This document shows, one piece after another, positions 1 through 9,319 of a stretch of 15,299 nt of DNA; positions within the stretch are counted from its first letter, which is position 1; each line of letters starts with the position of its first letter. The notes below the pieces were generated by a model. It ran no database searches. It worked only from the letters and a program-made list of their open reading frames with translations, and was not told where the DNA came from. The position numbers and the translations under genes were made by a program. Origin of the DNA: Euperipatoides rowelli (Eukaryota; Onychophora; Udeonychophora; Euonychophora; Peripatopsidae); NCBI GenBank assembly GCA_003024985.2, contig PXIH01S0042292.1; one strand, given 5' to 3'.

Positions 1-655
1 TTTTTTTTAACCTATTGACCCACATCAATTGAGTTTTGCTAATTCAGTCAGTCAAAATTGTATTAGTTTTAGTGAGAATCACAAATACCTTTACCTCACT
101 ATTTAATTTAATTTAAGAATTTTTTTTTTTATTTACTTTGCCTGAGTATTTAATTTGTATCATGACATTTTGATATGAATTCAATTTGATCGGATGATAA
201 GTCTTTTATTTTATTCTTTTTTGATATTTAATTTTGGCATGCATTATCTGTAATTTTGTAATGGGTTTTATGTTTGCTTATCACCTTGTGAGGTACAAAG
301 GCATGAAGAAGTAATGTAAAATTTTATTTCAATATTTCATTTTTTTATTTGTCAAATTTATTCAATGAAGTGTAATAGTGTATATTCTAAATGTTAACGT
401 CAAAGTTTTACTTTGTGATTTATTTCCTATTTGATATATTGTAATTTGGGATGGCTTTGCAATTAGCTTGTTGTTCTCCCTCGCTATGATAAATCTGCGT
501 TTTCTTTTCCAGGTGAAATTAGTAGTATTATTTCATCTGTTTAATATTTCCTATACCAGCGCTTTTATGTAGAAATATTTATTAAATTTCATTTTTAAAT
601 AACATTTTTTTTTTTTAACCAAGTAGAATTATTTTTTTTAGTAATTTTCTTTGAA
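1..655. other. Non-coding AT-rich piece (contig A)
   Basis: I see no coding region here. The piece is AT-rich with several homopolymer T runs. Its last 60 bases (596-655, ending at the N at 656) are identical to the first 60 bases after the N at 4433, so it probably continues directly into the piece that starts at 4434. A pyrimidine-rich tract ending in CAG near 500-512 resembles a plus-strand splice acceptor, but no convincing exon follows it. Confidence 0.6.
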
Positions 656-656
656 N

Positions 657-1481
657 ATTAACAATATTTTTACCTTGCATATTTTCATTAAGTGTATCAA
701 TAGGCTATAGTGTTCCTGTGATACTTTAGTTATTTGTTTGTCAGATGTATACATTTTTCCATTTCTTGATATAGCCTGCAAATTTCCACCAATCTTGCTT
801 TTCTTAAGTTTGCTCAACATTATCCATTTCGGTGTATCAAAGGTTATTACTATTTGATCATTAAACTTTTGCCACATATTTTTTTTAATAACACTTTCAA
901 GATATTCAATTCTAAATTTCAATTTCATAAATTTTTCATTTTGATCACTTAACCATTTAATCTTTTGATTCACTTCTTTATATATTAATAAAGATTTCCA
1001 AGCTCAACATCTATGAGTTTATTTTTTTTAATGTAGACCATCACTAACCTATTATAGGCCTCATTTTTAAATATTTGCCACTTGGGAAATATGTGAATAT
1101 CAATTGTTTTTATAAAATTTTTCTAAGTCTTTATATAAATTAATTACATTCTCATCAGTTACTCCATTTTGTAATATATCCTCTTTTGTAATATTTATCT
1201 GACTTCTTTTCAAATTCTGTTATTTTTAACAATAATAATAAATGATCGGTTAACCAGAACGAACATATAATCCAATTTTATTGTTACCTTGATCCCACAT
1301 GAAAACAATATTCTATCCAGACGGTTTGACGATCTAATATCAAATCTGTTTTTCTTTTCTTGTCCCTTAATGGAAGCTGTATCACACATTAACAAATCAT
1401 TCATCAAAACTTTTAAATCATTTTCTTTAGTTTCGTTGTTTATATTGAAATCACCAATTATATATTTTTTTACAAGCTTCA
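657..1481 (-). pseudogene. LINE ORF2 fragment: endonuclease C-terminal half and EN-RT linker
   Basis: Minus-strand remnant of the APE-type endonuclease and the linker before the reverse transcriptase of a two-ORF LINE. Reading from 1481 down, the GDFN catalytic motif is encoded at about 1444-1455. An R-L-D-R-I-L segment at about 1300-1325 matches the conserved substrate-contact block of APE endonucleases. T-D-H at 1242-1250 corresponds to the catalytic SDH motif but sits in another frame, so a frameshift lies between them. From about 1200 to 657 the frames decode a W-x2-F-K linker typical of the stretch between EN and RT, with further shifts; the longest open part is 638-973. The high end (1387-1481) is identical to 3932-4026 and the low end (657-715) to 15241-15299, which places this piece between the endonuclease piece at 3932-4432 and the RT piece at 14561-15299. 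It is inactive as read. The clade is uncertain; L1/Tx1 group is my best guess. Confidence 0.8.
1387..1481. repeat. 95-bp contig-end overlap, copy 1
   Basis: Identical to 3932-4026. This copy ends at the N at 1482 and the other begins right after the N at 3931, as expected for two contigs that overlap in the genome rather than for two genomic copies. Confidence 0.9.
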
Positions 1482-1482
1482 N

Positions 1483-1977
1483 TTTTTTGCCATTTTCGAG
1501 AAAAAAACTATATTTTTCAAAGGGGGACTTTCATGTGCGGGTCAGTGTATATATATATATATACTTAATATACACACATTATATAAATGAAAATTCTATA
1601 TAGATTAAATAAACTTTACGAATACAGGTTTTAATTAAGTGCGAAGCATTTGTGGAAAAATAGTAGCATTATGCAATGCTTTAATAACAAGTGGCCGTAC
1701 TGGTGAAACACACTAAGTAAAAAAAATTGCATTTTCCAGTTATTATTGCTAAACTGTTTCAAAATAAGTCTTCTTTGTACAGGTAATATCCACTAAGTCA
1801 TATATTTTACTTCAAGCAATTTTTGTTCACATTTTAAGTCTCTAATGCTGTTTTTGAATCTAGTAAAACACATTAAGAGATTTAGTTGGTTTTACTATAT
1901 GGTATTAAACCAGTTTTAAATGATATTCTGACAGGTAATATGTTAACCCCTCAGTAATATATTTTCCATAAGTATCA
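1483..1977. repeat. Non-coding stretch with a degenerate ~156-bp duplication
   Basis: No gene is visible. A short TA dinucleotide run lies near 1546-1562. Two similar blocks follow each other at a spacing of about 156 bp: the words around 1701-1720 (gaaacacactaag) and 1778-1810 (acaggtaatat) recur in altered form near 1860-1880 and 1933-1968. This looks like an old, diverged tandem duplication. Confidence 0.4.
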
Positions 1978-2091
1978 TGTATCAACAGTGGCGGCACTAA
2001 GGGTTTTTAGGCCCCCCTGCNGGGCTACACACAGGGGACCCGCCCGCCCGGCGGGGTTTGCGGGGGCCTTATCGCCGCCACTGTGTATCAA
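1978..2091. mobile_element. Non-autonomous hAT-type MITE with 8-bp target-site duplication
   Basis: A GC-rich element of about 98 bp (1986-2083) in AT-rich DNA. It starts with CAGTGGCGGC and ends with GCCGCCACTG. The outer 17 bases form a terminal inverted repeat with 15 matches. The 8-bp sequence TGTATCAA stands immediately on both sides (1978-1985 and 2084-2091). An 8-bp target-site duplication together with a CAGnGGCGG terminus is the hallmark of the hAT superfamily. There is no room for a transposase, so the element must have been moved in trans. The interior is C- and G-rich with partly complementary halves, and an N at 2021 sits in the middle, probably because the hairpin was not sequenced through. 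True length is therefore unknown. Confidence 0.85.
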
Positions 2092-3180
2092 GCCTAATTT
2101 TACAGAATATGGTAAATACCAGACTACCAGTAAAACATATATTTGCAGTTTCTGAAAAGTAGTTCATGATTTTAGCTGAATTTATACGAATTTATCATAA
2201 AGCTTGCTTATCTAATGTAGATTCTAGATTATGCAAATACATTTATAATGCTCATTCAGCTCAAAGGTAATAAAATAATAATAGAAACAAATAAGAATTC
2301 TAGAAAAATATTGACTATTATAATTTCATAAGAAGTTCGTTTGTCTGAGGTTTACAAGACTCAAAAATTAAGGCTTCCTGAATAACTCCAAATTGCAAAA
2401 TGCTTATGTCTTTGCCTTCGAATATTCAATGTACAATGTTTAATATTAATTTCTATAGAGAAAAGGTAGACTATAGAGTTAAAAACTAAATAAAGGCTTC
2501 AATTAAAAATAAATATTACAATAATGGTATAAATTTCTAACTTCATTGGAATAAGCTAGACTTTATTGTAGAGATTAAAATCAAATGATATTATTTTCGT
2601 ATAGATTATATTAATGAAAAAACATTAAAGATAAAATAACTTTAACATTCATTGGAAAAAAAAATAGAAAAAAACTAGATTCCTATCTTTTCACTTTACA
2701 TAATCATTTCTGTTATAATCGCTATTTGTTCTGTCATGTCAAATATAATCTTCAAATATAAAATTAAGTGAAAACTAAAATTAGGTTAGCTTTATTTCTT
2801 AATCAACTCAATCTGGGTGAACTCTCCATGCGGATTAATTGAAAAGTTAATGTTCAAGAGGATTAATCTGAAGTCGAACTCACAGCGCACGTGCACACCG
2901 ACCTTGTAACGTACGCTTACTGTTCGTTTTCAATAGGGTTTAAAAGCGCATCATCACCGGAGGGACATTATCATATTATTTATCATTTTGTATTAAGAAG
3001 AATACAATCAATAAAAAGCTTCTATAGTACTTTATTTACCTTCAGAAAAAAAAAAAAAAAGCTGTTCAGTTAAAAAAAAAAAAGTCTTTTGATCCTTTAA
3101 AATTCCATTGAAAACAAAGTCATTAAAATGGATTTACTTACGTGAATATATACAATATTTATACAATATATATATATATA
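2092..3180. other. Non-coding AT-rich stretch
   Basis: No coding region, RNA gene or element that I can support. It contains A-runs at about 3043-3059 and 3072-3083, a TA dinucleotide run at about 3165-3180 next to an N, and a local cluster of CpG dinucleotides at about 2870-2965. The 60-codon open frame at 2891-3073 ends in poly-lysine from an A-run and shows no protein features. Confidence 0.5.
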
Positions 3181-3181
3181 N

Positions 3182-3276
3182 TTAAGCATAGTTCCTAAAA
3201 TAATGTTTACCTTTTTTTTAACATTTAATCCCCTAAAGTTAATATTTGATAGCGTAAAGCTATATTTTTTTCCAGA
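3182..3276. repeat. 95-bp contig-end overlap
   Basis: Identical to 4338-4432. This copy starts right after the N at 3181; the other ends right before the N at 4433. It joins the endonuclease piece (3932-4432) to the ORF1-end piece (3182-3930) in the plus-strand order F then E, the reverse of the order printed here. Confidence 0.9.
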
Positions 3277-3642
3277 GAATTGAATTTAACTTTTAAGAAT
3301 TTATTTTCCTTACATAGTCAACCATCCAGTTTTCATTTAAACATAGCAAATTAAAATTTTGAATACACAAATGCAGAAAAGTACTAATAATGTATCGCAA
3401 CATAACCAAACGTAATTTTATATTAATTCGACTCATTTATCACTTGTAAACCTCTCACCGTCTTATGTATTTGAGTAGGAGTATTCAATTGATTTACTTG
3501 TAATTTCATTTTTTCCAACTTTATTTGCTTTTTACTTTGCCTTTTGGTTACCAAGTTTACATCATCCTTCTGTTTAGCTAATTTCTTTTGCCACTCTTAG
3601 AATTAGTGGCTTGCTCTAGGGATTCCATATCTTCGTCATCAT

Positions 3643-3706
3643 TGCTATCAGATTGTAAAAGGCAAAAGATTTATGCGCCTGAAGAAGAACCTGCTATCAG
3701 ATTGTA
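3643..3706. repeat. 15-bp direct repeat, 49-bp period
   Basis: The word tgctatcagattgta occurs at 3643-3657 and again at 3692-3706. It lies inside the ORF1 remnant, and the 49-bp period is not a multiple of three, so the duplication would itself shift the frame. Confidence 0.8.
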
Positions 3707-3860
3707 GTGTCTCATAAACATTATCCTCCAGAAATTTTTTATATTCAGCTAATTGTTTATTTAATAATTCAATCATTGGTTCAGTTTGCAATAAATCTCC
3801 TTATATATTATCTTTGTCATTATAATACAGTTTTTATCATTCATTGAAGAATCATATTGC

Positions 3861-3930
3861 CCCTCATTCATCGTATCATAAAATATTTGCTCATTACCAT
3901 TTTGATTTTTATCTCGTACAACCGACGAAT
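3861..3930. repeat. 70-bp contig-end overlap, copy 1
   Basis: Identical to 8581-8650. This copy ends at the N at 3931; the other begins right after the N at 8580. It joins the two halves of LINE ORF1. Confidence 0.9.
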
Positions 3931-3931
3931 N

Positions 3932-4432
3932 CATTAACAAATCATTCATCAAAACTTTTAAATCATTTTCTTTAGTTTCGTTGTTTATATTGAAATCACC
4001 AATTATATATTTTTTTACAAGCTTCATTTTTACATAACCATCTAAAACCTTGAAAAATACTTTTCTTTCAATAGAAATAATTGGCGCATGTATATTATAG
4101 AAAACACATTTTTCATCAAACAAATGAATTATCATACTCATAATTCTTTCACCATGATTTCTAATTTTCTCCACATATGGCATTCACTGTTTCTTCACCA
4201 TTATTGCCAGACCGAATCTTGAAGTATTCTGTCTATTTTCAAAAATACAATAATCCGCAAAGTATTTATGCCATGCATGATCCATATCCATTTTCCTCCG
4301 CTTCGTTTCCTGAATAAAATAAACAGAAGATTTATTTTTAAGCATAGTTCCTAAAATAATGTTTACCTTTTTTTTAACATTTAATCCCCTAAAGTTAATA
4401 TTTGATAGCGTAAAGCTATATTTTTTTCCAGA
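3932..4432 (-). pseudogene. LINE ORF2 fragment: endonuclease N-terminal half
   Basis: Minus-strand start of the APE-type endonuclease that nicks target DNA for target-primed reverse transcription. Reading from 4432 down there is a beta-strand start of the S-x-I-N-F-R-G-L-N type, then F-I-Q-E-T with the catalytic Glu at about 4307-4309, then Y-N-I-H-A-P at about 4082-4099, then G-D-F-N with catalytic Asp and Asn at about 3989-4000. These are the family's motifs in the right order and spacing. A single in-frame TGA at 4184-4186 interrupts it. The upstream end of the open frame (to an ATG at 4514-4516) runs through the N at 4433 into sequence that belongs with 596-655, so that start codon is not trustworthy; the overlap with 3182-3276 indicates that the true upstream sequence is the ORF1-ORF2 spacer at 3277-3422. 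Confidence 0.85.
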
Positions 4433-4433
4433 N

Positions 4434-4493
4434 TAAATAACATTTTTTTTTTTTAACCAAGTAGAATTATTTTTTTTAGTAATTTTCTTTGAA
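4434..4493. repeat. 60-bp contig-end overlap, copy 2
   Basis: Identical to 596-655, including a run of 12 T. It starts right after the N at 4433 while the other copy ends right before the N at 656. It implies that piece 1-655 runs directly into 4494 and onward. Confidence 0.85.
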
Positions 4494-5690
4494 ATGAAAT
4501 TTAAAAAAAAATCCATTTCTAATCACCATTGTTTATTTTATATTTCAGTTTGTCTGCTTAGTGGCTTTCTTTTTCAGTGTTTTTACAACTTCTTTTGTCT
4601 CTTTCTAAAAGTATTGTTTACCAATTCATTTTTACAGCATTTTAATATGCCTTTATTTTCTACTGCAAATTATTATTGCTCTGATTTCTTTCATTAGATT
4701 AAGTTAGACTCCTACAGTTTTATTAGTCTTAGGCCAACATTTGTACCTGCATTTATTTATCTATTTTCCAAATCTATTATGTTTTTTAGCAATAGACTCT
4801 GATTGTCTTATTATTATGTTAATAATGGTTGTTCACAATGAATGTGTATGGCATGTTTTGGCACCCTGATCATTTACTTGATAGTTTTACTGGAGAGGAT
4901 TTTCTTTTCTAATCAGAAACTAGTCATACCTTTATTTATCTTCTTTATTCTTACTTTTTCTCTACAACTTTTTGTTTCTATCGGATATACCACAGTATAT
5001 TTTAAGTTAGGATTTACATTTTGGGTGCCCAACTTACCCCTATTATTACTTTATCTTATTTTACCTCATTTATAGCCTTTGAAGTGTTTTTTCTCTAGTT
5101 CTATACTTGTGTGTGCCTGTGTGATGCATCACACAATTGTTCTATTGGAGTATGAATCTTCCTTTTCTCTCAGTTCATATTTTTCAATAGTGGCTATATT
5201 GCACTTGCCTAGCTTCCTGTTTTCAAAGTCTTTAATTTAATATACTAGTTAATTTTTTTATAATCTGTAGGGTTTTCTGTATTTCTGTTCTAATTCGGTG
5301 GAGTAACATTTACTCTTGTCTCTCAAAGTGTGTGTTTTAATTTTTTTGACATTTACTACCTTTGCCATATGCTAATTTTTTTATTCTTGAAATTGACTTT
5401 GTATTGTATATTGCCTTTTAAAATTAATTTATGTGTATATCTTCATTAAGGACTGGAGGAGAAACATCACTTCAAGGTCTACACATGCTATTTGGTATAG
5501 TTCAATGCTTTCATGTTCTATATACTTTCCATTTTTAAACCGAATTTTAGTCCGAGTGAGTAGCACATCAATATCACTTTCTCATATTCCACCAATTCCT
5601 AACAGACCATCATGCATAAACCCTTTGAAGATGAAAAACACTCTTTGTCATCAAACTTCCTATCTTTAGAGTCTGGATACTTGTTGCCTA
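4494..5690. other. Non-coding stretch, T-rich on the plus strand
   Basis: No gene supported. Short open frames here (for example 4842-5075 and 5433-5669) are rich in Leu, Ile, Phe and Ser, as expected from T-rich DNA, and show no recognisable domain. The minus strand downstream of the retropepsin-like remnant does not decode recognisable RT motifs. A perfect 18-bp palindrome lies at 5118-5135. Confidence 0.5.
5118..5135. repeat. 18-bp perfect palindrome
   Basis: TGTGTGATGCATCACACA reads the same on both strands. It could be a dimeric transcription-factor site or chance; nothing nearby decides this. Confidence 0.6.
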
Positions 5691-5694
5691 TAGG

Positions 5695-5950
5695 AAAAAA
5701 AAAAAACATTTTTTCTCTATTGCTAAATCCACAATTTCTAGACATGGTTCCAGCCTAATATTGTTACTTTCCAGTTGTATTCTTTCTCATACTTTTTCAT
5801 TTAAGCAGGATTTATTTGCTCCCATGTCTAGCCTTAATTTACAATCTATTCCCGCTAATCTGACTCTAATGGCAGGTATTAATTTTAATTGTGTTTGGCT
5901 AGGACGATAACAATTGTGCAAACCAACTTCCACACCTAGCATATAGTGTT
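5695..5950 (-). pseudogene. Retropepsin-like remnant (possible LTR retroelement)
   Basis: On the minus strand one frame decodes, over about 5800-5880, a pattern of alternating hydrophobic residues, G-I-D-C, a short beta strand and then D-M-G-A (5817-5828) followed by N-K-S. This matches the retropepsin layout I-x-G ... L-L-D-T-G-A-x-x-S, with Met in place of Thr next to the catalytic Asp. A TGA follows about ten codons later and a poly-Phe/stop region ends the frame near 5695. Just upstream, around 5920-5940, Cys and His codons in two frames could be the tail of a gag zinc knuckle. I found no RT or integrase downstream and no long terminal repeats, so this is at best a decayed piece. A chance match, or a non-viral retropepsin-like domain, cannot be excluded. 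Confidence 0.4.
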
Positions 5951-6790
5951 TGGGGTACCAGATCTGCTTTCAATTTGATTTAGGTTTGGTACTCAGCTTT
6001 TTTGATCTTGTTTATGAGACATAGGATGCTTAATTGCCTCCAGTATATTTTCTATACCTTTGATGATTGTATATAGGAGCCAAAATGATCTACTACTGGT
6101 GTCAGAGCTATTGTTCCCATAGTCTGATTTTTCTTATTCATATTACTACTTTCATGTCATAGTTTCCTGTTGTAATAAAGATTCTTATTGTACCTCTTCC
6201 TGTTGAATACCTTCTATTTTTTATGTGGCTTGCTTTATAATTTTTCGAATAATATCGTTGATTTTTGCCTTTAGAAACTTGGTATTCTGTTGTGGTTGTC
6301 AATTATCTGGGTCTTTTTGGAGGGTATAAATTTTAGCATTTTGATTATAGTTTATTTGTCTATCTTTTAATTTTGATTAACAAAACTTTTCTAGTTCCTT
6401 CACATTTCTCAGAAATTCATAAAAGACCTTGTTATCTCTTTTTTTAGATTAACTTTTATTTGTAAATAATATGCAGCTTTCAAATATTATGTTTGTACAT
6501 TTTTTATGGGTACTGAACTCTTTATGCTGTGTTAACTGTAATTGCAATGCCTTTATGACAAAGCCTTCACAAGTTCACAGTACCCACTCTTTTGCCTACA
6601 GTCCAATACATCAAATAAAAACATTTTTCTTTCTTTTATTTTACATTTCAAATAACTGGCAATGTGATATAAACATAATGTATTTAGTAACAATAATGCT
6701 TTTATTTTTTTATTTTATTACAAATCTTTATAGTTTAATATTTTCAGTATACTAAAACACTAACACCTTCTTTTTGCATTCAATGCTTAT
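5951..6790. other. Non-coding AT-rich stretch
   Basis: No coding region that I can support. The open frame at 6471-6755 has no domain features, and its composition follows the T-rich plus strand. Confidence 0.5.
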
Positions 6791-6796
6791 TTCTAG

Positions 6797-6856
6797 GATG
6801 GTACTCCAGGAAGATCCCATTAACAGTGTGTATTATTGTTTGGTAGGCCCATTAAG
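6797..6856 (+). other. Possible 60-nt internal exon
   Basis: A pyrimidine-rich tract ending in TTTCTAG (to 6796) is followed by 60 bases and then AAG|GTAAGGG (GT at 6857-6858), which is close to the donor consensus. The 60 bases stay open in one frame, are a multiple of three and are less AT-rich than the surroundings. No neighbouring exon or recognisable protein domain supports it, so it remains a weak candidate. Confidence 0.2.
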
Positions 6857-6994
6857 GTAAGGGTGAAAGGTCTTTGGGAACAAGCCTAAGCAGATTAAAA
6901 AGTTCCAAAACTGCTATTGATGAGAGGATCAGCTCGGGTGGCAGATTGGATATGTAAATTCTGTTAAGTTGTTTTTATGTTAGCATTTATTTTA

Positions 6995-7179
6995 ATTATT
7001 ATTTTTTTATTAAAACCAACTAAAAAATACAAACTTATACAATCCATGATGTTATACACACTACTTTAACTTCAATGGTTCAAGACCATTATTGTAGATA
7101 CACACAATTTGTTTATTAACCTATTATTCAGAAAACTAAACATAGATAAAAAATCAAACACACAAACAAATATTATTTT
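6995..7179 (-). other. LINE 3' UTR and A-rich 3' end
   Basis: Downstream of the C-terminal LINE frame (minus strand) there is no open frame. An AATAAA signal reads at 7006-7011, followed by an A-rich stretch of AATAAT and AAATAAA words down to about 6983. This is the expected 3' end of a retrotransposed LINE copy with a decayed poly(A) tail. Confidence 0.6.
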
Positions 7180-7799
7180 TCACCAATCCTTTTGCCATAT
7201 TAGATATACTAGCTGTTCTTCATATCTAAACATGACATTTAAATTGTCATAAACAATTTTGGCNAACTCATTTTTATTTCCATTTTGAAACAAAATAGAG
7301 CACCCCACTTTCCACACCGCAAAGATAATAGTAAAGAACGTTTTCTTTAGATTAACTGTTACTGCTTTACCTGTTGATACAATGAAAGCCAATGTATTAT
7401 CAACAATGATTACCTTTTCACCCCCAAAAGAGATGCTCTACTGTTTCAAAATCAACACCACAAAATACACACATAATATCAGAGTTTCTAAGCAGCCCAA
7501 TATTCGATAAACAAACTTTGGTTGGCAATATTCCATAACACACTTTGATAACAAAATTTTGAAAGATACCATTCGTTTTTAGCTTTTTAATCATTTTCAA
7601 ACTAACATTGACATTCATATAGTTTAAAAATGGCTCATGACTTTCAAGACAAATTTTGTTATACACTCTATATCTAAGCTTATCATTACTATCCCATAAA
7701 GCTTTAATTATTTTTACATTCCTAATCCATCTTACCACCAAATTATTTTTATGAATATCAACTAACTGCAAAATTCTAATAAATATTACATCATCCTCC
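7180..7799 (-). pseudogene. LINE ORF2 fragment: C-terminal zinc-finger region
   Basis: Minus-strand C-terminus of a LINE polyprotein. The frame 7771-7418 decodes, in order, W-I-R-N near its start, then G-I-L-P-T-K, then C-V-F-C and E-T-V-E-H-L-F-W, which is the zf-RVT (reverse-transcriptase-associated zinc-binding) signature of LINE C-termini. A frameshift in the run of G at about 7420-7426 moves the reading into the frame 7392-7180, which continues the C-terminal domain to a stop at 7180. The N at 7264 lies inside this frame without breaking it, so that join is probably correct. The upstream RT core is missing; the N at 7800 cuts it off. It most likely belongs to the same element as the RT start at 14561-15299, with the RT middle lost in the gap. 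Confidence 0.85.
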
Positions 7800-7800
7800 N

Positions 7801-8579
7801 ATTAAATTAAACCATTTTTATTTTTTTTTAATTGAAAGTTTAATTAAAATGTTAGCATAATGGATTTTCATTGTTATACAAAATTTAAAAATACAAATAT
7901 GCCCCCTTTAAATATTTATCAAAATAAAAAATAAAAATCATCATATCCGTGAAAAACTAACCTTTCTCCTATCTCATTTTTAAACAAGTTCTTTTCTTAT
8001 TCAATAAAGCTGAACACACGTGCATAGAACAATGTAACATATTTTATTATTCCAAGATGATGTCAGATGTGTATAATATTATTACAGCACACAATAATTA
8101 TCATAAATGATCTTGTTCAAGATTTTTGCTTTAGAATAATTTTGCCATGCGCTTCATTAAAATACTTTTATTTCTTAATGGTCAGAAATAATAAAACTAG
8201 GCATTGTACATTTGATATTGTAATCATTCAGTGCATATAATTAATGTTTTAAAATCAATCTATTTGTATCATTTGTAATATAATGCCTCTAAGCTAAAGT
8301 TATTCCCACGTTTTGTTATTTTTATTTTTAAAATATCAAAGCAATAAATGTATTTTAATAAAGGTAAGAAGATTATTTTTGTTAATATTATAAATTTTAT
8401 TTTAAACAGGAAAAACAAAATAGGGAGCTAGAAAATAAATCTATTTTATTGTACATCTGAAATGTAAAGGGTGACATAAAGTTCCCTACCATACAGGTTT
8501 AAATTTATTTACTAACCATAACAGATCATATTTATTCTCTTGCTCATCTTGCTTATTTCCACATGTTTAACAATTATAT
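7801..8579. other. Non-coding AT-rich piece of uncertain placement (contig I)
   Basis: No gene on either strand, and in particular no RT core motifs, although the LINE C-terminus to its left and the order of the element would predict RT here. Its ends share no visible overlap with other pieces, so its position in the scaffold is unverified. Confidence 0.5.
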
Positions 8580-8580
8580 N

Positions 8581-8650
8581 CCCTCATTCATCGTATCATA
8601 AAATATTTGCTCATTACCATTTTGATTTTTATCTCGTACAACCGACGAAT
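8581..8650. repeat. 70-bp contig-end overlap, copy 2
   Basis: Identical to 3861-3930; it starts directly after the N at 8580. Confidence 0.9.
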
Positions 8651-9275
8651 AAAGTTTGTTTCCTTGCTTGTTAATACAATTATGATGATCACCCTGTATC
8701 ATTATTCCATACTGGAAATATTTCCTTTTCAAACACTGAGCTGACTTATGCCCAATTTCCCTTCACTTTAGGCAGATAGAATTTCTTCTTCTCGCTGTAA
8801 TTAATACCATTTGTTTCAGCATATGAGGAATATCATCAATAGTAATGCCTTCATTAAGTGCACCAGAAATATTAATAACATTTGTGTAATAATAGAGTTC
8901 ATCAGTATGTGCAATTTTGTCATTCTCCAATTTCGATAATTTCATGTATTTAGTCATAGCCTCTTTAATTTCACTATAATCATCAAGATAAGGTAGCCAG
9001 TGAATTCTAACCTGTACTCTACTACAAGCAGATCCTGCTGTAACAGGAACAACATGGCATCCGTATACGGTAAGTAATTGATGTTCAATTATTTCTTTAT
9101 CCACTTTACTTACAAAGTCAAGTCCAAAATATTTTGCATTACATGGAAAATATACCGCTTTAATAGCTATAGGTCCTACTATATTATTAACCTCCGTTAT
9201 AATGGCACCAATATCAATTTGTAAATCCTTTTCATCATCATATACAGTAAATATGTAACGTAAATCTGTACACAA
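8581..9275 (-). pseudogene. LINE ORF1 (gag-like RNA-binding protein) with CCHC zinc knuckle
   Basis: Front part of the LINE ORF1 protein, which binds element RNA. The minus-strand frame is open from 9275 to a TGA at 8763-8765 and stays open in the same frame beyond it. Order of features: an RRM-like alpha/beta region (about 9000-9260), a second segment starting R-I-H-W-L-P-Y-L (about 8980-9000) as in many two-domain LINE ORF1 proteins, then a CX2CX4HX4C knuckle at 8733-8774 in which the second Cys codon is the TGA, one base away from a Cys codon. After the knuckle a basic, Asn/Gln-rich tail runs on and continues at 3860 through the 70-bp overlap. The listed start at 9275 is a TTG preceded by a stop, so the true N-terminus is unknown; the frame 9487-9197 may supply it after a frameshift. 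The element is dead as read. Confidence 0.8.
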
Positions 9276-9319
9276 TATTTAAGTTGTAAAAACCAATATT
9301 TAAGACTTTTAAGGAATTT

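Larger units (their letters stand above)
3423..3930 (-). pseudogene. LINE ORF1 fragment: C-terminal region
   Basis: Minus-strand continuation of the gag-like ORF1 whose front part is at 8581-9275; the joint is the 70-bp identical overlap 3861-3930 = 8581-8650. The frames decode a hydrophilic tail rich in Asn, Gln and Lys. An acidic patch lies near 3610-3640, followed by a Lys/Gln-rich helical stretch (about 3440-3600) that could form a coiled coil. Reading ends at a TAA at 3423-3425. At least two frameshifts are needed to follow it, and a 15-bp direct repeat (3643-3657 and 3692-3706) suggests a small duplication inside it. The open frame that runs from 4183 across the N at 3931 into this region fuses endonuclease to ORF1 and is an assembly chimera. 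Confidence 0.65.

Noticed and set aside
215-315. Short plus-strand frame of about 30 codons ending R-Y-K-G-M-K-K-stop, possible terminal exon
   Set aside because: There is no acceptor with a pyrimidine tract in the right place and no recognisable protein; it is too short to call.
2840-2900. B-box-like word (gagttcgacttc) on the minus strand, possible tRNA or SINE
   Set aside because: There is no A box at a suitable distance and no cloverleaf that I can fold.
4842-5075. Hydrophobic 77-codon plus-strand frame, possible membrane protein
   Set aside because: Composition follows from T-rich DNA; there is no family match I recognise, and no splice or promoter context.
6797-6870. Ig V-domain-like S-V-Y-Y-C motif in the exon-like segment
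   Set aside because: No upstream Ig-like sequence, no recombination signal and no second Cys; a five-residue match is not evidence.
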